The position numbers and the translations under genes were made by a program. 64,000 nt of DNA from Plantago elongata (lineage: Eukaryota; Streptophyta; Magnoliopsida; Lamiales; Plantaginaceae): positions 1-64,000 of the forward strand of contig JAYMSP010000212.1 of the NCBI GenBank assembly GCA_036897095.1, read 5' to 3'. The notes below the pieces were generated by a model that made no database searches, was not told the DNA's origin, and was given only the letters and a program-made list of their open reading frames with translations. Positions 1 through 12,877 of this stretch are shown piece by piece (the first letter of the stretch is position 1; every line of letters begins with the position of its first letter).

Positions 1-2407
1 CCCCACAGCCATATTCCCAAGTCCAGCAACAGGTGTATCAGCAATACCCCCAACAACCAGTACCCGTGCAATTTCAGAGCCAACCTGCAGTAAACTCCCA
101 GTCCACAGCCGCACCCCAGCCCCAGCTGCAAACCCAACCCCAGATTATTTCTCAAGTTCCCCAACAGCCCCAGCTACAAACCCAAACCCAGCTTATTTCC
201 CAAGTTCCCCAACAGCCTCATCTTCAACCCCAAGGGCAAGGCCAACCGCTGCCGCAGCAAGCAATGCCCTCTCATGCTCAAAATTTTTATCCAGCCAGCC
301 AGCCTCTTCCCCATCCCCCAATGCGGCCCCAGGCTCAGATCCCTCCTCAATCTGCAGCACCGCCCGCTCTTGTTCAGGCAGCCTCACATCCTCAGGCAAT
401 GGGCATACGAGCAGCTGGAAAAAATACTCAGATGCCTCATTACCAGCAGCATCAGGCCCCTCAAGTTCATATACAACATTATGGTAATAATCCAGGCTTT
501 GCAAGAACTAATGGGGGGCCAAGACCAGAGATTTCAATGCCTGACTTGAGGGGTGAAAAACGGAAGAACTTCGCAATGGAGAGCATGAATCCCTTCCCCT
601 CAGGTCAAACTCAACCTCTCAACCAATGTAAGTGTTGGGTTTCTTACTTTCTGTAATGTTAAGGCACTGTCTACCATTACTTTTCTTGCAACCTCATATT
701 TATTTTTCTTTTTTTTACACAGCTCTCGGGACAGTACCTGTGCAAGGTCAGAGCCAACCTGCTGTAAATTCCCAGTCCACTCCCGCACCCCAGCCCCAGC
801 CCCAACTTATCTCCAAGGCTCCCCAACAGTCCCACCTTCAACCCCAAACCCAAGGGCAAGGTCAACCTCTGCCTCAGCAAGTAATGCCCTCACATGGTCA
901 AAATTATCCAGGCAACCAGCCTCCCCCCCATCCCCCAGTGCAGCCTCTGGCTCAGATTCCTCAATCTGCACAACCACCCACTCTTGTCCAGGCAGGCTCA
1001 CATCCGCATCCAATGGGCATACGGGCAGCTGGCCAAAATACTCAGTTGCCTCAGTACCAGCAGCATCAGGCCCCTCAAGCTCATATACAACCTTATGGTA
1101 ATGAACCAGGCTTTGCAAGAGCTAATGGGGGGCCAAGACCAGAGTATTCCGTGTTTGACTCAAGGGGTAAAAAAAGGAAGAGCTTGGATCCATTACCCTT
1201 GGGTCAAACTCAACTTCTCAACCAATGTAAGTCCATAAAACTTTTTGATTTTTAGGGGGATTGGTTTATTGCTTTCTGTTCCAGAATGTTAAGACCATGG
1301 GTACCTTTACTTTTCTTTGAATATCATGATTTTATTATTGTAAACACAGCTCTCGAGTATGATGCTGCATCGAAGCTGAATTCTGGTGGTCCTGGCCCAC
1401 AATCAAGATACGTGCCTCCTGATGGTCCGAGCCGTGTTGGTAGTTTTGGTCCAGGGCCTGAATTTGGCCAGCATCATATGAAACAGTTTGGTCCGAGAAG
1501 TCCTGATAGAGTACATTTTGGCATTTCTCCACGTGGACATGGTGGACCTTCCATTTTCCCTAGGGGCAATGTTTTTCCCGATGTAAATGGCAGGGAGGCA
1601 AATAGATTTGGTGGAGGGCCAAGACCTTTTAATCCATCTTCAGATCTTGGGAATCCGTTTCATGATGGAAGATTTCCTCCCTTGGCTGGTGATCTGCGAA
1701 GAGGCAACATTGATGATCCTGGAAATTTGAGGTTTGGTGATCATATGGCTCCTCGTCTACTCCACAACCATAACAGGAGACCTGAATTTCAAGATGGACC
1801 AGGCCTTTCTATGAGAATTGATGCAGGCCCAGGATATTTTTCTGGTAATTTTAATACTTCTGAAACTGCTGGACCTGGTGGGTTCTCTGTTCGAGCTCGG
1901 ATGGCAGAATTTGGTACTGGAAGTTTCCCTGGCATGAGGAATAGCTTCCCGGTCCAGGGACCTCCAAATGCTTCACATTTTGCAGTAAGTATTATGATGC
2001 CTTGTCATATCTATGTATATATAATATGCATTTCTATATACACGTGAACATTCTTGAAACTTTACAGGGAGGTATGGATTCTTTTGATATGTCTAGAAAG
2101 AGGCCGTCTAATGCAGGGTGGTGTCGAATCTGTAAGATTGATTGTGAAACAGTTGAAGGACTAGATATGCATTCTCAAACGAGAGAACACCAGAAGATGT
2201 CTATGGATATGGTCAAAATGATCAAACAGCAGAACAAGAAGCCTCACAGGCAAGTTATTGAACACTTCCATGCAGCCTAAATGACTTTGAGATGTTTGAA
2301 TGTTTAATTGTCATTGGTTCTGCAGGCCGCCTTATGGGGATCATATTTCACATGATGGTGGAAGGTCTAGGAAAGTTGGTCCCATGTATCATGCGAACAA
2401 ACAATGA
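1..2407 (+). CDS. Pro/Gln-rich protein with C-terminal U1/matrin-type C2H2 zinc finger (5' end outside window)
   Basis: Five exons join in frame: before 1-627, 723-1226, 1350-1984, 2068-2249 and 2326-2407, giving 675 visible residues and a TGA stop at 2405-2407. The reading frame is open from base 3 with no start codon that must be used, so the gene begins upstream of the window. Residues 1 to about 375 are Pro/Gln-rich and low complexity. The third exon is Gly/Pro/Arg/Phe-rich and resembles disordered RNA-binding protein tails. The fourth exon encodes WCRICKIDC followed by the two histidines, spaced C-x2-C-x12-H-x5-H, the pattern of U1C/matrin-type fingers that bind RNA. The first three introns have GT-AG ends and phases 1, 1 and 0; the last is GC-AG. 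The exon at 723-1226 is a tandem copy of the preceding one. A nuclear RNA-related role is inferred from the finger and composition; I do not recognise the specific gene. Confidence 0.85.
60..1349 (+). repeat. Tandem duplication of one exon and its downstream intron
   Basis: Unit A (about 60-722) and unit B (about 739-1349) are two copies of one exon and the intron behind it. Both exon copies carry QSQPAVNSQST, QGQGQPLPQQ, MGIRAAG, YQQHQAPQ, NGGPRPE and end on LNQ. Both introns start at the same phase-1 position (GTAAGT) and share a TTTCTGT...AATGTTAAG block. Both are followed by an exon beginning CTCTCG. Because the intron is symmetrical in phase, the copy is silent for the frame. The copies differ by many substitutions and small Gln/Pro repeat-length changes, so the duplication is not recent. 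Confidence 0.85.
2250..2325 (+). other. GC-AG terminal intron of the zinc-finger gene
   Basis: The donor reads AG|GCAAGT, the strong consensus of plant GC-AG introns, and the acceptor reads TCTGCAG. Splicing makes an Arg codon across the junction and leads to RPPYGDHISHDGG and a stop at 2405. Retaining the intron gives an alternative tail of eight residues, VIEHFHAA, after HRQ, with a stop at 2278-2280. No GT donor nearby preserves the long tail. Confidence 0.75.
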
Positions 2408-5400
2408 TTCTTCTCATGTGCTATTGTAGGAACTCTGTTTCAGTTGAACCTGGAGATGCCTCTTCTTTTATCATCCTCCCTTCTTTTTTTCTTTCTTTTT
2501 TTACTTTTTCTTTGGGAAAATGGTTAGTGAGGAATGTTCCTTCGAGCGACAAGTTTGGCTTATCCAGGTATGTCATTTCAGGCTGCAGCGTAGTATCTGG
2601 AGATGCTTTTGTGGGTCAAGTAATTGTGGCACTTAAGTTTGTTTTTGTGATGTAACGGCCATTTTTTAAATCCAAACTCTGTTACTCATGCTTATTATTC
2701 CTTACATTGACTTCATATTAGGACAGTATATGATTTGCAACTGTTTAACTGTTTTTTTTCTTCTGTCAGTTGCTTAGTTCTTCTGGCATAGGATATGGTG
2801 TAAAATATTAGTTTTATACTTGCTAATAATTTGAAGCTTGAAAGATTATTATATGATTGAGGTCAACGAAAGTGGATAACTACATAAACTAGGTCTCCTT
2901 ATGAAACAGAACACATAACAGAGATGATAGGAATTGCTGAACTCTTTCTGGTGCCTGTCTTAAAAAATTGGATGCATCACTTAAAAATCCCAGTGGACGC
3001 TATGACGTGTAGACGAATTTTTGTCACATGTAGACATGTAACTTATGTTGTTCTAGATTCTAGGTGAACTACGGAACCAATACAGGCCACAGTTATTGCT
3101 GTTGCATCACTGGCTGGAAAAGAGCCACCACTTCATTTTTGTAGAACTTGAATCTGGGACTCTAGTATTTGGTTTTAGGTCACCAACCTCTATCCTCTTG
3201 CAGTCTCAAGTTTGTGTCTCTATTGGTATATTGAACAGAAACTGCCAGTGAAGTTTTAATCTTGTACATAGATTAAGAGTGATTTTTTTGGACTGCTCAT
3301 CTCTGATATCTTGGGTTATTTTGTCTCATCAAAATATAATAGGTGCACACTGTTTTGTGTATATCTGTGGTTACACCATATTTTGATCATGTTGACCCAC
3401 CTGAGAAAATTAATCAAGTATAATTGTAGTTCACATCCTTAGTTGATCACCTGTATGTGGTACTAGCTTCTGAGAAAATTAGTCAACTTGCATCATATTT
3501 CACCATCCATAATTGATTATGCGTCGGTGGTATTGCCGTAGCCTGCATGACACTTCCCTAGTAAAATCCTGTTGACCTAGAAGATGAAGATATGAAGTAT
3601 AGTGGGAATGTAATATATAATTTAAATGCAGACTACATGAAGAAAAGGATTTGCTTAACTATGGAATTAATGGTATTGACAGTGATTGGAATTCGTATAT
3701 TAGTACTTACAATGTGATGTAAGCATATCTGTAGGTACCAAATTCATAAGAAAATTATGTATGGAAATTGTTACAGCGGAATATTTGTAAAATATAGAAC
3801 TATTTGTTGGAAGAATGTCTCAAATAATGAGGCTTCTGGCGTTCTCACTCCAAGCTATATGCAGCAGGCAACAGTTCATTGCCCAGTTATATGATGGCAT
3901 AGAGTATTTATTACATGTCTGCCTTTATATGTCGATATTTCTTCTCTATGTAAAACGATTTGGAGATCTTAACTGGACTTTGGATGGTTAATCTACTTGC
4001 AAAATTATGCTCACCATTTGTTTCGAATCCTGGCAACTCTTTTCGATAATTCAGTTCAAACAACTTAAAAGATCTGAGCTGTGAGACACCTATAGTGGTT
4101 GCCATTAGGATATATTGTTAGATCTTACTACACTGTTAATAGAAATTAGAATATTAAAAAGGCATTATTTAAGCATATAGTTATTCATGAAGCAGGAGAT
4201 TGTTAACTGGAATAAAGCTAGTCCCTAGTAGAGATAAATTTTATCAACTGCCTTTCGGTTTCGTAATTACTTTGAGTTTACTTGTTCAGTGTTAATATGT
4301 AATTGTAGACCTTTCCTTCCGTCAAATAGATTAATGTTAAGAATTCTTAATAAACCTTAGTGTTCTGATCTGATCCGGGCAAAGGGATAAATCAACTTTA
4401 GGGTACAGAATAGTCTGCATGGACAAGTAAATAGGTCGTGTTATTCTAGAAGTTGGTCATTGTTAAATGTTCCTGCAATTTTTATAGGACGTGACGTGAT
4501 ATTAATGGAAATTGGACCTGGACACATCTTACACATCTAATTGGTGATATAGTTTCCAGAAAGGAAATTCTTCCGGCACATAGAACTATCTGTTTCTGAT
4601 CGTAACCAGAGTAATAAAATCAATGAAATGTTATATTATTCACTTGAATTTTTGAAGTTGACTTTCTTACGTTCTTGAGATTTCTCTATGATAGATCATT
4701 TCAATTCCACTCAATCCTTGTTCAGGAAAAAGGAGAGAAAAAAGGCCGAAAGTTTAGAAGGATGGTTGCTCGCTTTCTAATGAGGTTAAGGGAATGGTTG
4801 ATGCATAGAGTTTGTCTGGTATCAAAACTCTTAACTCTTTTTGACTCGAATATACCTTTGGCTTCAATTGTAGTTTATATTCATAACTTTTGCAATTAAT
4901 TTTTTTATGATGGTCCTTTACAAATGTACTTCTAGCGGTAGATTAGAATTCTCTAGTGAATGGAGATATCGAGAGATTGTTTGTCTTGTATAGTTCTGCT
5001 TGATAAACATTTGATGCATGATAGTTTGTTGATCTTATTTGTGAGGCTTACATTATTGGGCAAAGTGATTAGAAAATTAGAATACTATACTGTAACTACC
5101 ACTAAACTCATAGAACTGCTGTCCGAGATGAATCTCTGCATTCCTAGGCTCATAATTTTAATAGCCTGAATGTTGAACCATCTCCCCACTTGAATCTCAC
5201 CCACCTGAGGAGGAGTAATCTTGGGAGCTTAAAGAAATTCAGTCTTACCTGCAATGAACACCTGGCCATGATATTATTTTCGTGTGTATTCTCTTAAATA
5301 TGTTACACTTTAACAAAGTGCAGAGATAATTATGCAACAAAACACTAAACATTTGCACATCCTACCTCAGGCTCAATATCGTATCTTGCTTTCCCTTACC

Positions 5401-7861
5401 CAGATAATTATGATGATAAATTTGTATGTCGCAGATTATAATTAAAGCTTCACTAATTAACATTAGTTGTTTCATTTAAAACATAACTCTATATTACCCT
5501 TCAATGAAATTTATTGCCCTGTTAGAGAATTGAAAGGTCACCTAATCTAGTATATTTGCCTTTCAAATTAGTTATCTATATTAGTTTTTGGAGGAGACAT
5601 GAATAAAGTACTAATACCTCGTTTTTTTACGACTAAAGAATTTGATTTGGGCACATTTATTAAGGACACATGATAAAATGTAATTATATTGATAACTTTT
5701 TAAGTAAGTGGTAAAAAAAGTATGAGAGAATGAATAAATACTTCAGAGAACAGATAAAAAAAAACCCAGAAGTTTCCACTTTAAATGTAGTTCTTACAAA
5801 AACGTTCGAAGTGGCAAAATGTTTAGGTTATAAAAGAACAGGCCGATAGAAACTTGGATTTGTAGTGGGTGTACCTCTATTTAGGAATTCTGAAAATTTT
5901 GTATATTCCTTGATCATAGGGAATTGTAGAGCAAGAGCATGCTAGTCGAAGGTTTGGATCCCATTAAGATGAGTAACCTGCCATCTATGGTAAGTGATTA
6001 TGTTTGTTTATCCTTCTGAACTATTGAGGATGGTACATATTTCAATCCCGTCCTGCATGAGTAGTTTGACAGGTTTGGAAACTAAGTAGGTGCCATAGGA
6101 TAATATTAATGTCTCTTATAACAGAAGAGATTATGCAAGTTCATAACCAGAGTCCAGATAGTTGGTGTGTAATAGACTATGCTGATGATTCTGTTTTTCC
6201 TATGTGAAAATTACCTTAGTGTATTGGTACATGTTTATGCGCTATTTATTAGGATCGAGCCAAGTAAGAGAATTGTGAGGATTAAAGAATCTTACTTTAG
6301 ACGAAGATCATTAAATCACTAGTCAATCCCTTGAGAGAAGTTAGTACATGAGAATAGTGAATGACTGAACAATAATTTGAGTTTTATAAAACATGCTGGA
6401 CATTACAATTATAGCAACTGCCAATGAGTAATTAATAGTGACAGGAACTAAGCATGTGTCATGCAAAATTTAGGATTAAGCTTTTGAAACCTGCAATGAT
6501 AACTAAGAAGAAGACTATTAATTTGAACGGAAAATAATAGCAGATAATTGATCAGCAAGCCAATGTTAGACTAACAAACCAAAACTGAGAGTAATGATTG
6601 CATGATATTAGGACTCTACGCTAACGAGATTGGCAACATAAAATGTTCATATTTTTTCATATTTATTGTTACTCTGCCTATTTCCCTCGATGTTTTGAAG
6701 CGAGGGTCTGTGCCACTTGAAGCCGTTAGAGAAAAATGTTTTGAAGATCTGAAAGAAACGATCATTATATCATGTTGGCTGCTCCGCATAGGCTATTTGC
6801 TTCAATTGAAGTTGCTGCAGGTAGTTATCCTCCCGGAGTTGATTTTTCCTTGTTTTTTTGTTGGTTAAGTGTACGACTTATGGAAACATGATGACTGTTG
6901 TAACGATCTCTAAATTGAATGATATTAGTATTATGTAATGCTTGGGAAAGCAGGAGTGTTAATTATGGGCCATTTGTTTTTCTAAAAATTAGGAAGCGAA
7001 GCATGTTATATTACAACCTTCGTCATGGTAAACTTAACAGTAAACGTGTAGTTTTAGGTTGAATATTGAAACAAATGATAACATGGAATGGAAGTGTAAA
7101 CAAGTTTACGTTGAGTTTTAGTTACAAAATTTATAGCTGTGCTAAAGCTAAAGATTTACATGTTCGGAAAAGTATTCCATTTGTCCTTATATATTTATTC
7201 ATTGCTACCTTTTTTGTCAACTATATTATTGAAATTTATTTTAATATTTTACCTCGGGCCAAATTATCTTAAGTTGGGGTGAATTCACTGCCTATTTGTT
7301 TGATCAGGCGAATTTTACTTTACTTAACCTGTTCAGAAGTCGCCTGCTCTAGTCCCTATTTGAAACTTTCATTGTTGGGTTAGTTATAACTTCACATATT
7401 TCTCCGGAACGAAGAGTAGTGTGATTTCAAATTTAATGGTTAATGTACTCTTGCAATTAGAATGATATAAAAATCGTGATATTGAAATGAAACCATAACC
7501 CTAATTATGTGTTGATGGTGTTTGGCGTTTTATAGCATATATTATCAAGTACATTATGGTTAATGCATTACCCATTTATTTAACCGAGAGGTAAATTTTT
7601 AAAAATTAAACAATTTAAAATAAATTTAAAGTAAATGTAACGTCTGGACTAGGAAGCCATCGATTCTATCAAGTTGATGCTACATTGAAATTTAAAAGAA
7701 TATAGCTTAGAATGAACAGATAGACAAGTTCTACACACTAATTTACCTTTTCTTTTAAAGTTTAAAAACGAAATAACATGGGTTGTAGGTGTAATTCAAA
7801 AGATGATCCATTTCGAACCTGAACTAGCTAATTAAGCTAATTTATCCCCGACACAATTCAC
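2408..7861. other. 3' UTR then intergenic DNA
   Basis: The first few hundred bases are the likely 3' UTR of the zinc-finger gene, with a pyrimidine-rich block at 2463-2513. The rest is AT-rich with short random open frames on both strands. I see no domain, RNA gene or bounded repeat in it. Confidence 0.5.
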
Positions 7862-8225
7862 ATCACTACCAACACATTTGAACTCCGCGGTCCATGGCAT
7901 GCATATGAAAAAGACGCTTGTAGTCTTCAAATTAGATTATATTGAGAGCAGATTAAAGGCTTCAAGAGAATCAGTTTCAACTTCAATGTGAGTATTATCT
8001 TCTTTCCCAAGCCTCATGTAGACCCAACTTGATAGCAACTAATTCCGAGTAAAGCATCGTTGGTGATTTAAGATGTTCTGCAAATCCCCATAGCTTCTCC
8101 CTTCACCGTTCATCATCGCGTAGGACTCCGCCTCCCCCCACCACAATTACCTGTGGTAAAGAGACTCCCATTAACATTTAGTTTAACCCAATTCGATCAG
8201 GGAGACTTCCATGTCACTCTTTCTT
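7862..8225 (-). pseudogene. Relic of a LINE-type RNase H (RVT_3) domain
   Basis: On the minus strand, conceptual translation gives in order WVKLNVNGSL, GGGGVLRDD, a Glu-containing SELVAIKLGLHEAW and IEVETDSLEAFNLL. These are the first Asp/Asn strand, the glycine turn, the Glu helix and the DS motif of the plant RNase H domain at the C terminus of L1-type LINE ORF2. Several stops and frame changes interrupt it and nothing of the reverse transcriptase is found next to it. It is a short dead fragment unrelated in position to the larger LINE at 54.6-62.1 kb. The leading Asp is replaced by Asn (NVNG where DVDG is usual). Confidence 0.6.
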
Positions 8226-9737
8226 CAGTACCCCGCTTATGTTTCTTGCGAATCTAAGCTTAACTGTTTGATTAGAAAGATTGTAGATTGTTCGGATTCA
8301 GATTTGCCTTTAAAGACAAAGTGGTTTTGTGCATTCTAGAGTTGCCATACACCAGCTGTGAAGATATAGATCCAACATTCAAATTTATAAGCCCAAAGTT
8401 TTGGAAACTAGAAACACAGGTGCGATTCATACTCCTAAAGGCTGCCTTTCCAAAAACAACATCGGAACCTAGATCGATCACTGACGTCGGTGATTCACGC
8501 ACACACAAAGATTATTTAGAAGTGAAAGAATGAAACAACTATGGAGTAACAAACTAACTATGATTCGAGCATACAAGGAGCATTTGCTTTGAAATGAGAC
8601 GATTTCGATTATCACCGACAAAACCTGCGATATGACACGCTAAACATAACTACAACCTTGTAACTCCCCTCGAGGGGAGACCCCCGATAATAGAGAAAAC
8701 AAGCATGACGTGGTTTATGCTAAACAATGCACACAACACATTAATCACCGGTGTATACAACGTCTGGATTAAAAGAAATGCAGAAGATGACCTTAACCGG
8801 TGGCATATTCCACCCGGATCCAATCCGTTGTAACTTTAATTATATATCTGATTTTCAGTGGAATGGTTAATAGGTTTAATGTCATATAACGAATTTGAAG
8901 ATGATCCAAGATTGCAAATTAGTAAGGGCTTAAGGAACATTAAAGTTGATCTAAATCGATAAGGACCGAAGTCAGAAGCGAATTATAGCTAAAAAATTTA
9001 TTCGTGTCGCACAAACGTAAGAACAAAGAAAGTAATTAAATTTCATAAGAATATATGCTGAAATTACACACACAGAATGAAGGAAACCTCACCTCCATCG
9101 TGTCAATCTCGTCACCACCTGTAACTATTATTAAAAAGAGCAAAATGTCACGATACCTCATATAATGAATGCACTTATTAAACTGAACCAACATGACCTA
9201 GTAGGAGCACAATATGTAAACATGCAAGTGATCGCAAATACGAATTAGAAAAGTCTAGAGATTGGTTGCAAATATACGTCGACATAGGGTCCTACCTATG
9301 AACCAAAACCAACCAAGAAATAATTAGTTTCAAGTAATGCACGACCCAGAACATAATTACTCCATTCATTTAACATTTCTTAATAGTTCCATTTCTTTTA
9401 GGGGTTACACATCTACTACTTTTGGTAGTTTCAATGATGTAGGAGCGGATTTGTATAGAATTTTAATGGATATTTGAATGGATTTTGATGAAATTGTGTT
9501 TGAAATGAAAGTATTTAAATTGTATTTTAGGTGAAATTACTATTCATCGAGTCAAATAGAGCGATTTAAATGCTATGACAACCAGCTCCGTAATGATCAT
9601 AACAAGTGCATGTACTTGTCAATTTGTTCTTAGTTAATCAATCTGTGTGATGAATGTAATTATCATTATCATTCATTACAAATTAATCTCGATCACTATA
9701 AAATTATGTTTGAGCTTTGATTTATGCAGGTGTAATG
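8226..9737. other. Intergenic, no feature seen
   Basis: AT-rich sequence. The overlapping opposite-strand frames near 8272-8533 show no recognisable domain. Nothing else supported. Confidence 0.5.
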
Positions 9738-9745
9738 TTTACGAT

Positions 9746-10444
9746 CAGGGCTGGCCCATCAAATTTGAGGTCTTGTGCGAAATTTTCATTCCAGAACTCA
9801 TAAACGTAAATTGTAATTAAATTTTTTGTGCTTCTTACAATACACGCATTTAAAATAAAATGATGAAAAACCTTTAATGAACTCTTCATATAAAAATTAT
9901 CATGGTTAAATATAATTTAAACATTGCAATTTTGAAAAAACTATATCTAGTTTAAAAAAAATTATGAATATAACTTATTTTAGATGTATAAACATTAGTC
10001 ATCAAATCTATTATATATAGAAATTAATCTATTTATTGCTAAATTGGATGCTACTTTAAATTTTCGTCAATCTTTTAACGATGTTAAAATGGAACGTTTA
10101 CATTTTATATTAAAAATGTAAGCATAAGACTGAAAATTAAAATGTAAGTTCTAAGTATAACTCAATATAATTAAAAAACTGTCAATACTATAAATATGAG
10201 TCTATTCGTAGAATTAAAATATAAAAATAAGAAAATAAAAATGTTGAAAGAATTAATAAAGAAAATGTTAAAGAGAATAAGGTAAAAAAACAATTATTGT
10301 GAATGTGAGGAATTGATAGGACCTTTCATTGGGAAAGGAAAACAGTCAGCTGGATGGCCACTGGGAAACGAAGGATTATGAATTACAAATACAGTAACAT
10401 ATTCGGAAATATAAAAAATAAAAAATTATTTGCGGCTGGCCCTG
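9746..10444. mobile_element. Non-autonomous hAT element, 699 bp
   Basis: The element starts CAGGGCTGGCC and ends GGCTGGCCCTG, an inverted repeat of 11 bases with one mismatch, and is flanked on both sides by the 8-bp target duplication TTTACGAT (9738-9745 and 10445-10452). The 8-bp duplication and CAGGG terminus are diagnostic of hAT. The sequence just inside (GAGGTCTTGTGCGAAA) matches the usual start of plant hAT MITEs related to the CAGGGCCGGCCC group. The interior is very AT-rich with no transposase frame, so it would have moved by an enzyme encoded elsewhere. An intact target duplication suggests moderate age at most. Confidence 0.9.
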
Positions 10445-10452
10445 TTTACGAT

Positions 10453-11213
10453 ATACTAGTTGATCGAAACAGTGTTAGAAATTGACGGTGGCACCATGAG
10501 CATTGTGGTTTGGGAAAGAAGGAAGTCTTATGTTGACGTGAGGGTGAAGAAGCATTTTGGATTCCTTATTCTAAATTTGTAAGAAAAGTGCAAATTTCTA
10601 AGTCAAAGTTGTGTAAATTGTTGGTAAGTTTTGGCAAAGATAGGGTTTACCTAACCTTCTATCCAGTAGTAAGACTTTTTATATCAAATGTCACAAAAAA
10701 TCATTCTAACTATAAAGATGACAATTCAAAGCCTTTAAACAATGTTTACACAGGTGCAATTGTAGGGTGAAAAGAGGATCATTTTTATGGTGAACCAACA
10801 TTAATATAGGAAATTGATGGTTTTATCAATAAATACATACTAATTCATCAGTTATCCTTATTATAAAGTTGTATGACTCCTATTTTATTTTATGTATAAA
10901 AGTACCTCAAATTGATTGATATATGAGTCACATATTTAATGTCAAGTTAACCCTTAATTAGTTGCTAAGCTGCATTACATTAAGTCAACAAGTAAAAAGA
11001 TGTAAAAGATAACATTTATAGGACATGACACATGAATTGAAATTGCTTAGTTAGTAGTTTGAATAACCCCTTTATTTGATAAATTTTTAGGTGATGAGAT
11101 GGAGATGTCGGGAGTGGGAATTAATGGCCACGGTCCTTTACATTTATGTTATTTACTTTTCATGAACATAATTTTTGCACTTTGAACTTCCTTTTAGATG
11201 CAGTTTGCGGAGG
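10453..11213. other. Intergenic, no feature seen
   Basis: AT-rich. The 60-codon plus-strand frame at 10588-10770 has no recognisable domain. Confidence 0.45.
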
Positions 11214-11450
11214 ACATGCATCATTGAATTTCCTCATTTTCTTTATCTCTCACTAATTAGTTTCACGGATTTCAGGTTATAGGCGATGGAATGATTTGCT
11301 GTCTTTGCACGATTTTCATTTGAAAAAAAGTGCATATCTAGACTTACTATTATATGTAGTAATACGCACCAATTATTAATTAGTTCGTGGGTAATTAAAA
11401 AGAACGTTACAATTGAAGTTAACATAGCAAACGATGAATGCATTTTGTTC
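11214..11450 (+). repeat. Diverged direct repeat, left copy (right copy 28394-28600)
   Basis: Shared blocks with the right copy are TTTCTTTATCTC, ATTAGTTTCAC, CATAGGCG or TATAGGCG, GTCTTTGC, AATACGCAC, TTAATTAGTTCGTG or TTAATTCGTG, TTAAAAAGAAC and AATTGAAGTTAA, in the same order and orientation. The copies sit on either side of the gypsy fossil, about 17 kb apart. The minus-strand 91-codon frame overlapping this copy has no recognised domain. Confidence 0.7.
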
Positions 11451-11671
11451 ATACGCGACCCGTGCCCGGCCCTAAATTTGATGCAAACCCCATAAAAACC
11501 CAAACATAAAGCGGACACTTATTTGAAAATGAAGCCGATAAAAAACAAGTGTTATTAATGATGGAAGAAATCAATATTAACCAAGACACTCATTTGGAGA
11601 GAAAGAATCGTAAAAATAAATATTTTGCTGTAAAAAATCTAAGCTCACCACCAGATATAATTTTCTGGCTG

Positions 11672-12510
11672 TGTTGATACGAGAATATGTCCAATCCGTT
11701 ATTTGGATGTCTCACTATTGGATCCTAAGACATCACAATATTACAAGGATAAGGGTTCAAGGATCCGAGCATAGGATCCCGAGCTAAGGGCCATCCGAGG
11801 TCATACCTGACCAAAACATGTAAGAATACAGTGATAGGGATAGTCGGACCAAAGTGCTATATCCTAAAGGAAGCAGGTCCGGACCACCAACACATATGAG
11901 TCTATATCCGAACCTAAAGAGAACCAAGTGTAGCAGATCATAGCACGTCAGTAGAGGAGGGCACAATCGGTTCTGGACGTCTCAATCCGGAACATTACCC
12001 TCGGATGTCTTCTCAGACGAGAGGACAAAGATGCCCTCAAAGATCCTACAAAATGACTAATCTATCCTTGAGGCCCAAATGGTGGATGGGTTATGGCAAT
12101 ACCATGGACGTCCATGGGCTTAATTAAGCCTTGTTGGCTTAATCTTAGCCCTACACTTGACACAATCCAAGAGGTCTACCCTTAAATGGGGAATAATCTT
12201 TATAAATAGGGCATACTTTTCAAGGTAGATCAACAAGTTCACTTGGTCTTCTCACTTTACTATAAGCTTTAGACCTTCATTTTTACAGAGTCGATTCATA
12301 GTCACTCTCGAGTAAAGTCTCACATCCGGCTTGATCCTTGGCAAGTCGGATCTAAAGGTTCTAACTCCCCTCCCCACTCTAGTCACTTGTGCAGGGTTCA
12401 TCCTAGGTGTTTAGAGCTTAAAGTTGAAGACTACCTTTGCTTGAGGATCCTAATCTAGTGGACCTAGTTAGCTTTTGTTATACCCTCGGGTTGGGGCTTC
12501 TACCTCAACA
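11672..12510 (+). repeat. Left LTR of the Tat-like gypsy fossil
   Basis: Begins TGTTGA and ends TCAACA, a perfect 6-bp terminal inverted repeat with TG...CA ends. A TATA box (TATAAATAGG) lies at 12201-12210 and is the probable promoter of the element. The primer-binding region follows directly: TGGCACCGTCTGTGGGAA begins a few bases after the LTR end. Confidence 0.85.
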
Positions 12511-12877
12511 TAATTGGCACCGTCTGTGGGAATCCGAACGAAAAGTCAGCTCTTTGTTCACTTCCTAAGAAATTTCAAGACCTAGAAGATCAACTCGGAT
12601 TGCTTCACCTCCGGCTAGAACTCCTGTAAGGCGTCCCCGAGGTAGACCTCCTACTCGGAGAATCGCAATAGCTCGGAGCACCACCCGAGCAGAGAGGAGC
12701 CGACCCAGCGACGGACATACCGCTACTGCTTCTTCGAAAGAGGCTCCTCCGGATATTACCACAAAAGACCTGGCTCCTCCGACTCAACAGCCTCCTCCGC
12801 TAAGAGCGCACGGGCCACCGGTGGGGAGGAATTTCACTCTGCCGAATTGAACTGTCATTTCTCCTTATGAGTTCGGG

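Noticed and set aside
193-1118. Minus-strand frames of about 100 codons within the zinc-finger gene
   Set aside because: They are complements of the Pro/Gln-rich exons and recur because the exon is duplicated.
7800-7860. Reverse-strand GGTTCGAA near a TTAGC motif, a possible second SINE
   Set aside because: The A-like and B-like boxes are only about ten bases apart, too close for a pol III promoter.
8272-8533. Overlapping opposite-strand frames of 78 and 81 codons
   Set aside because: No recognisable domain, start context or splice support on either strand.
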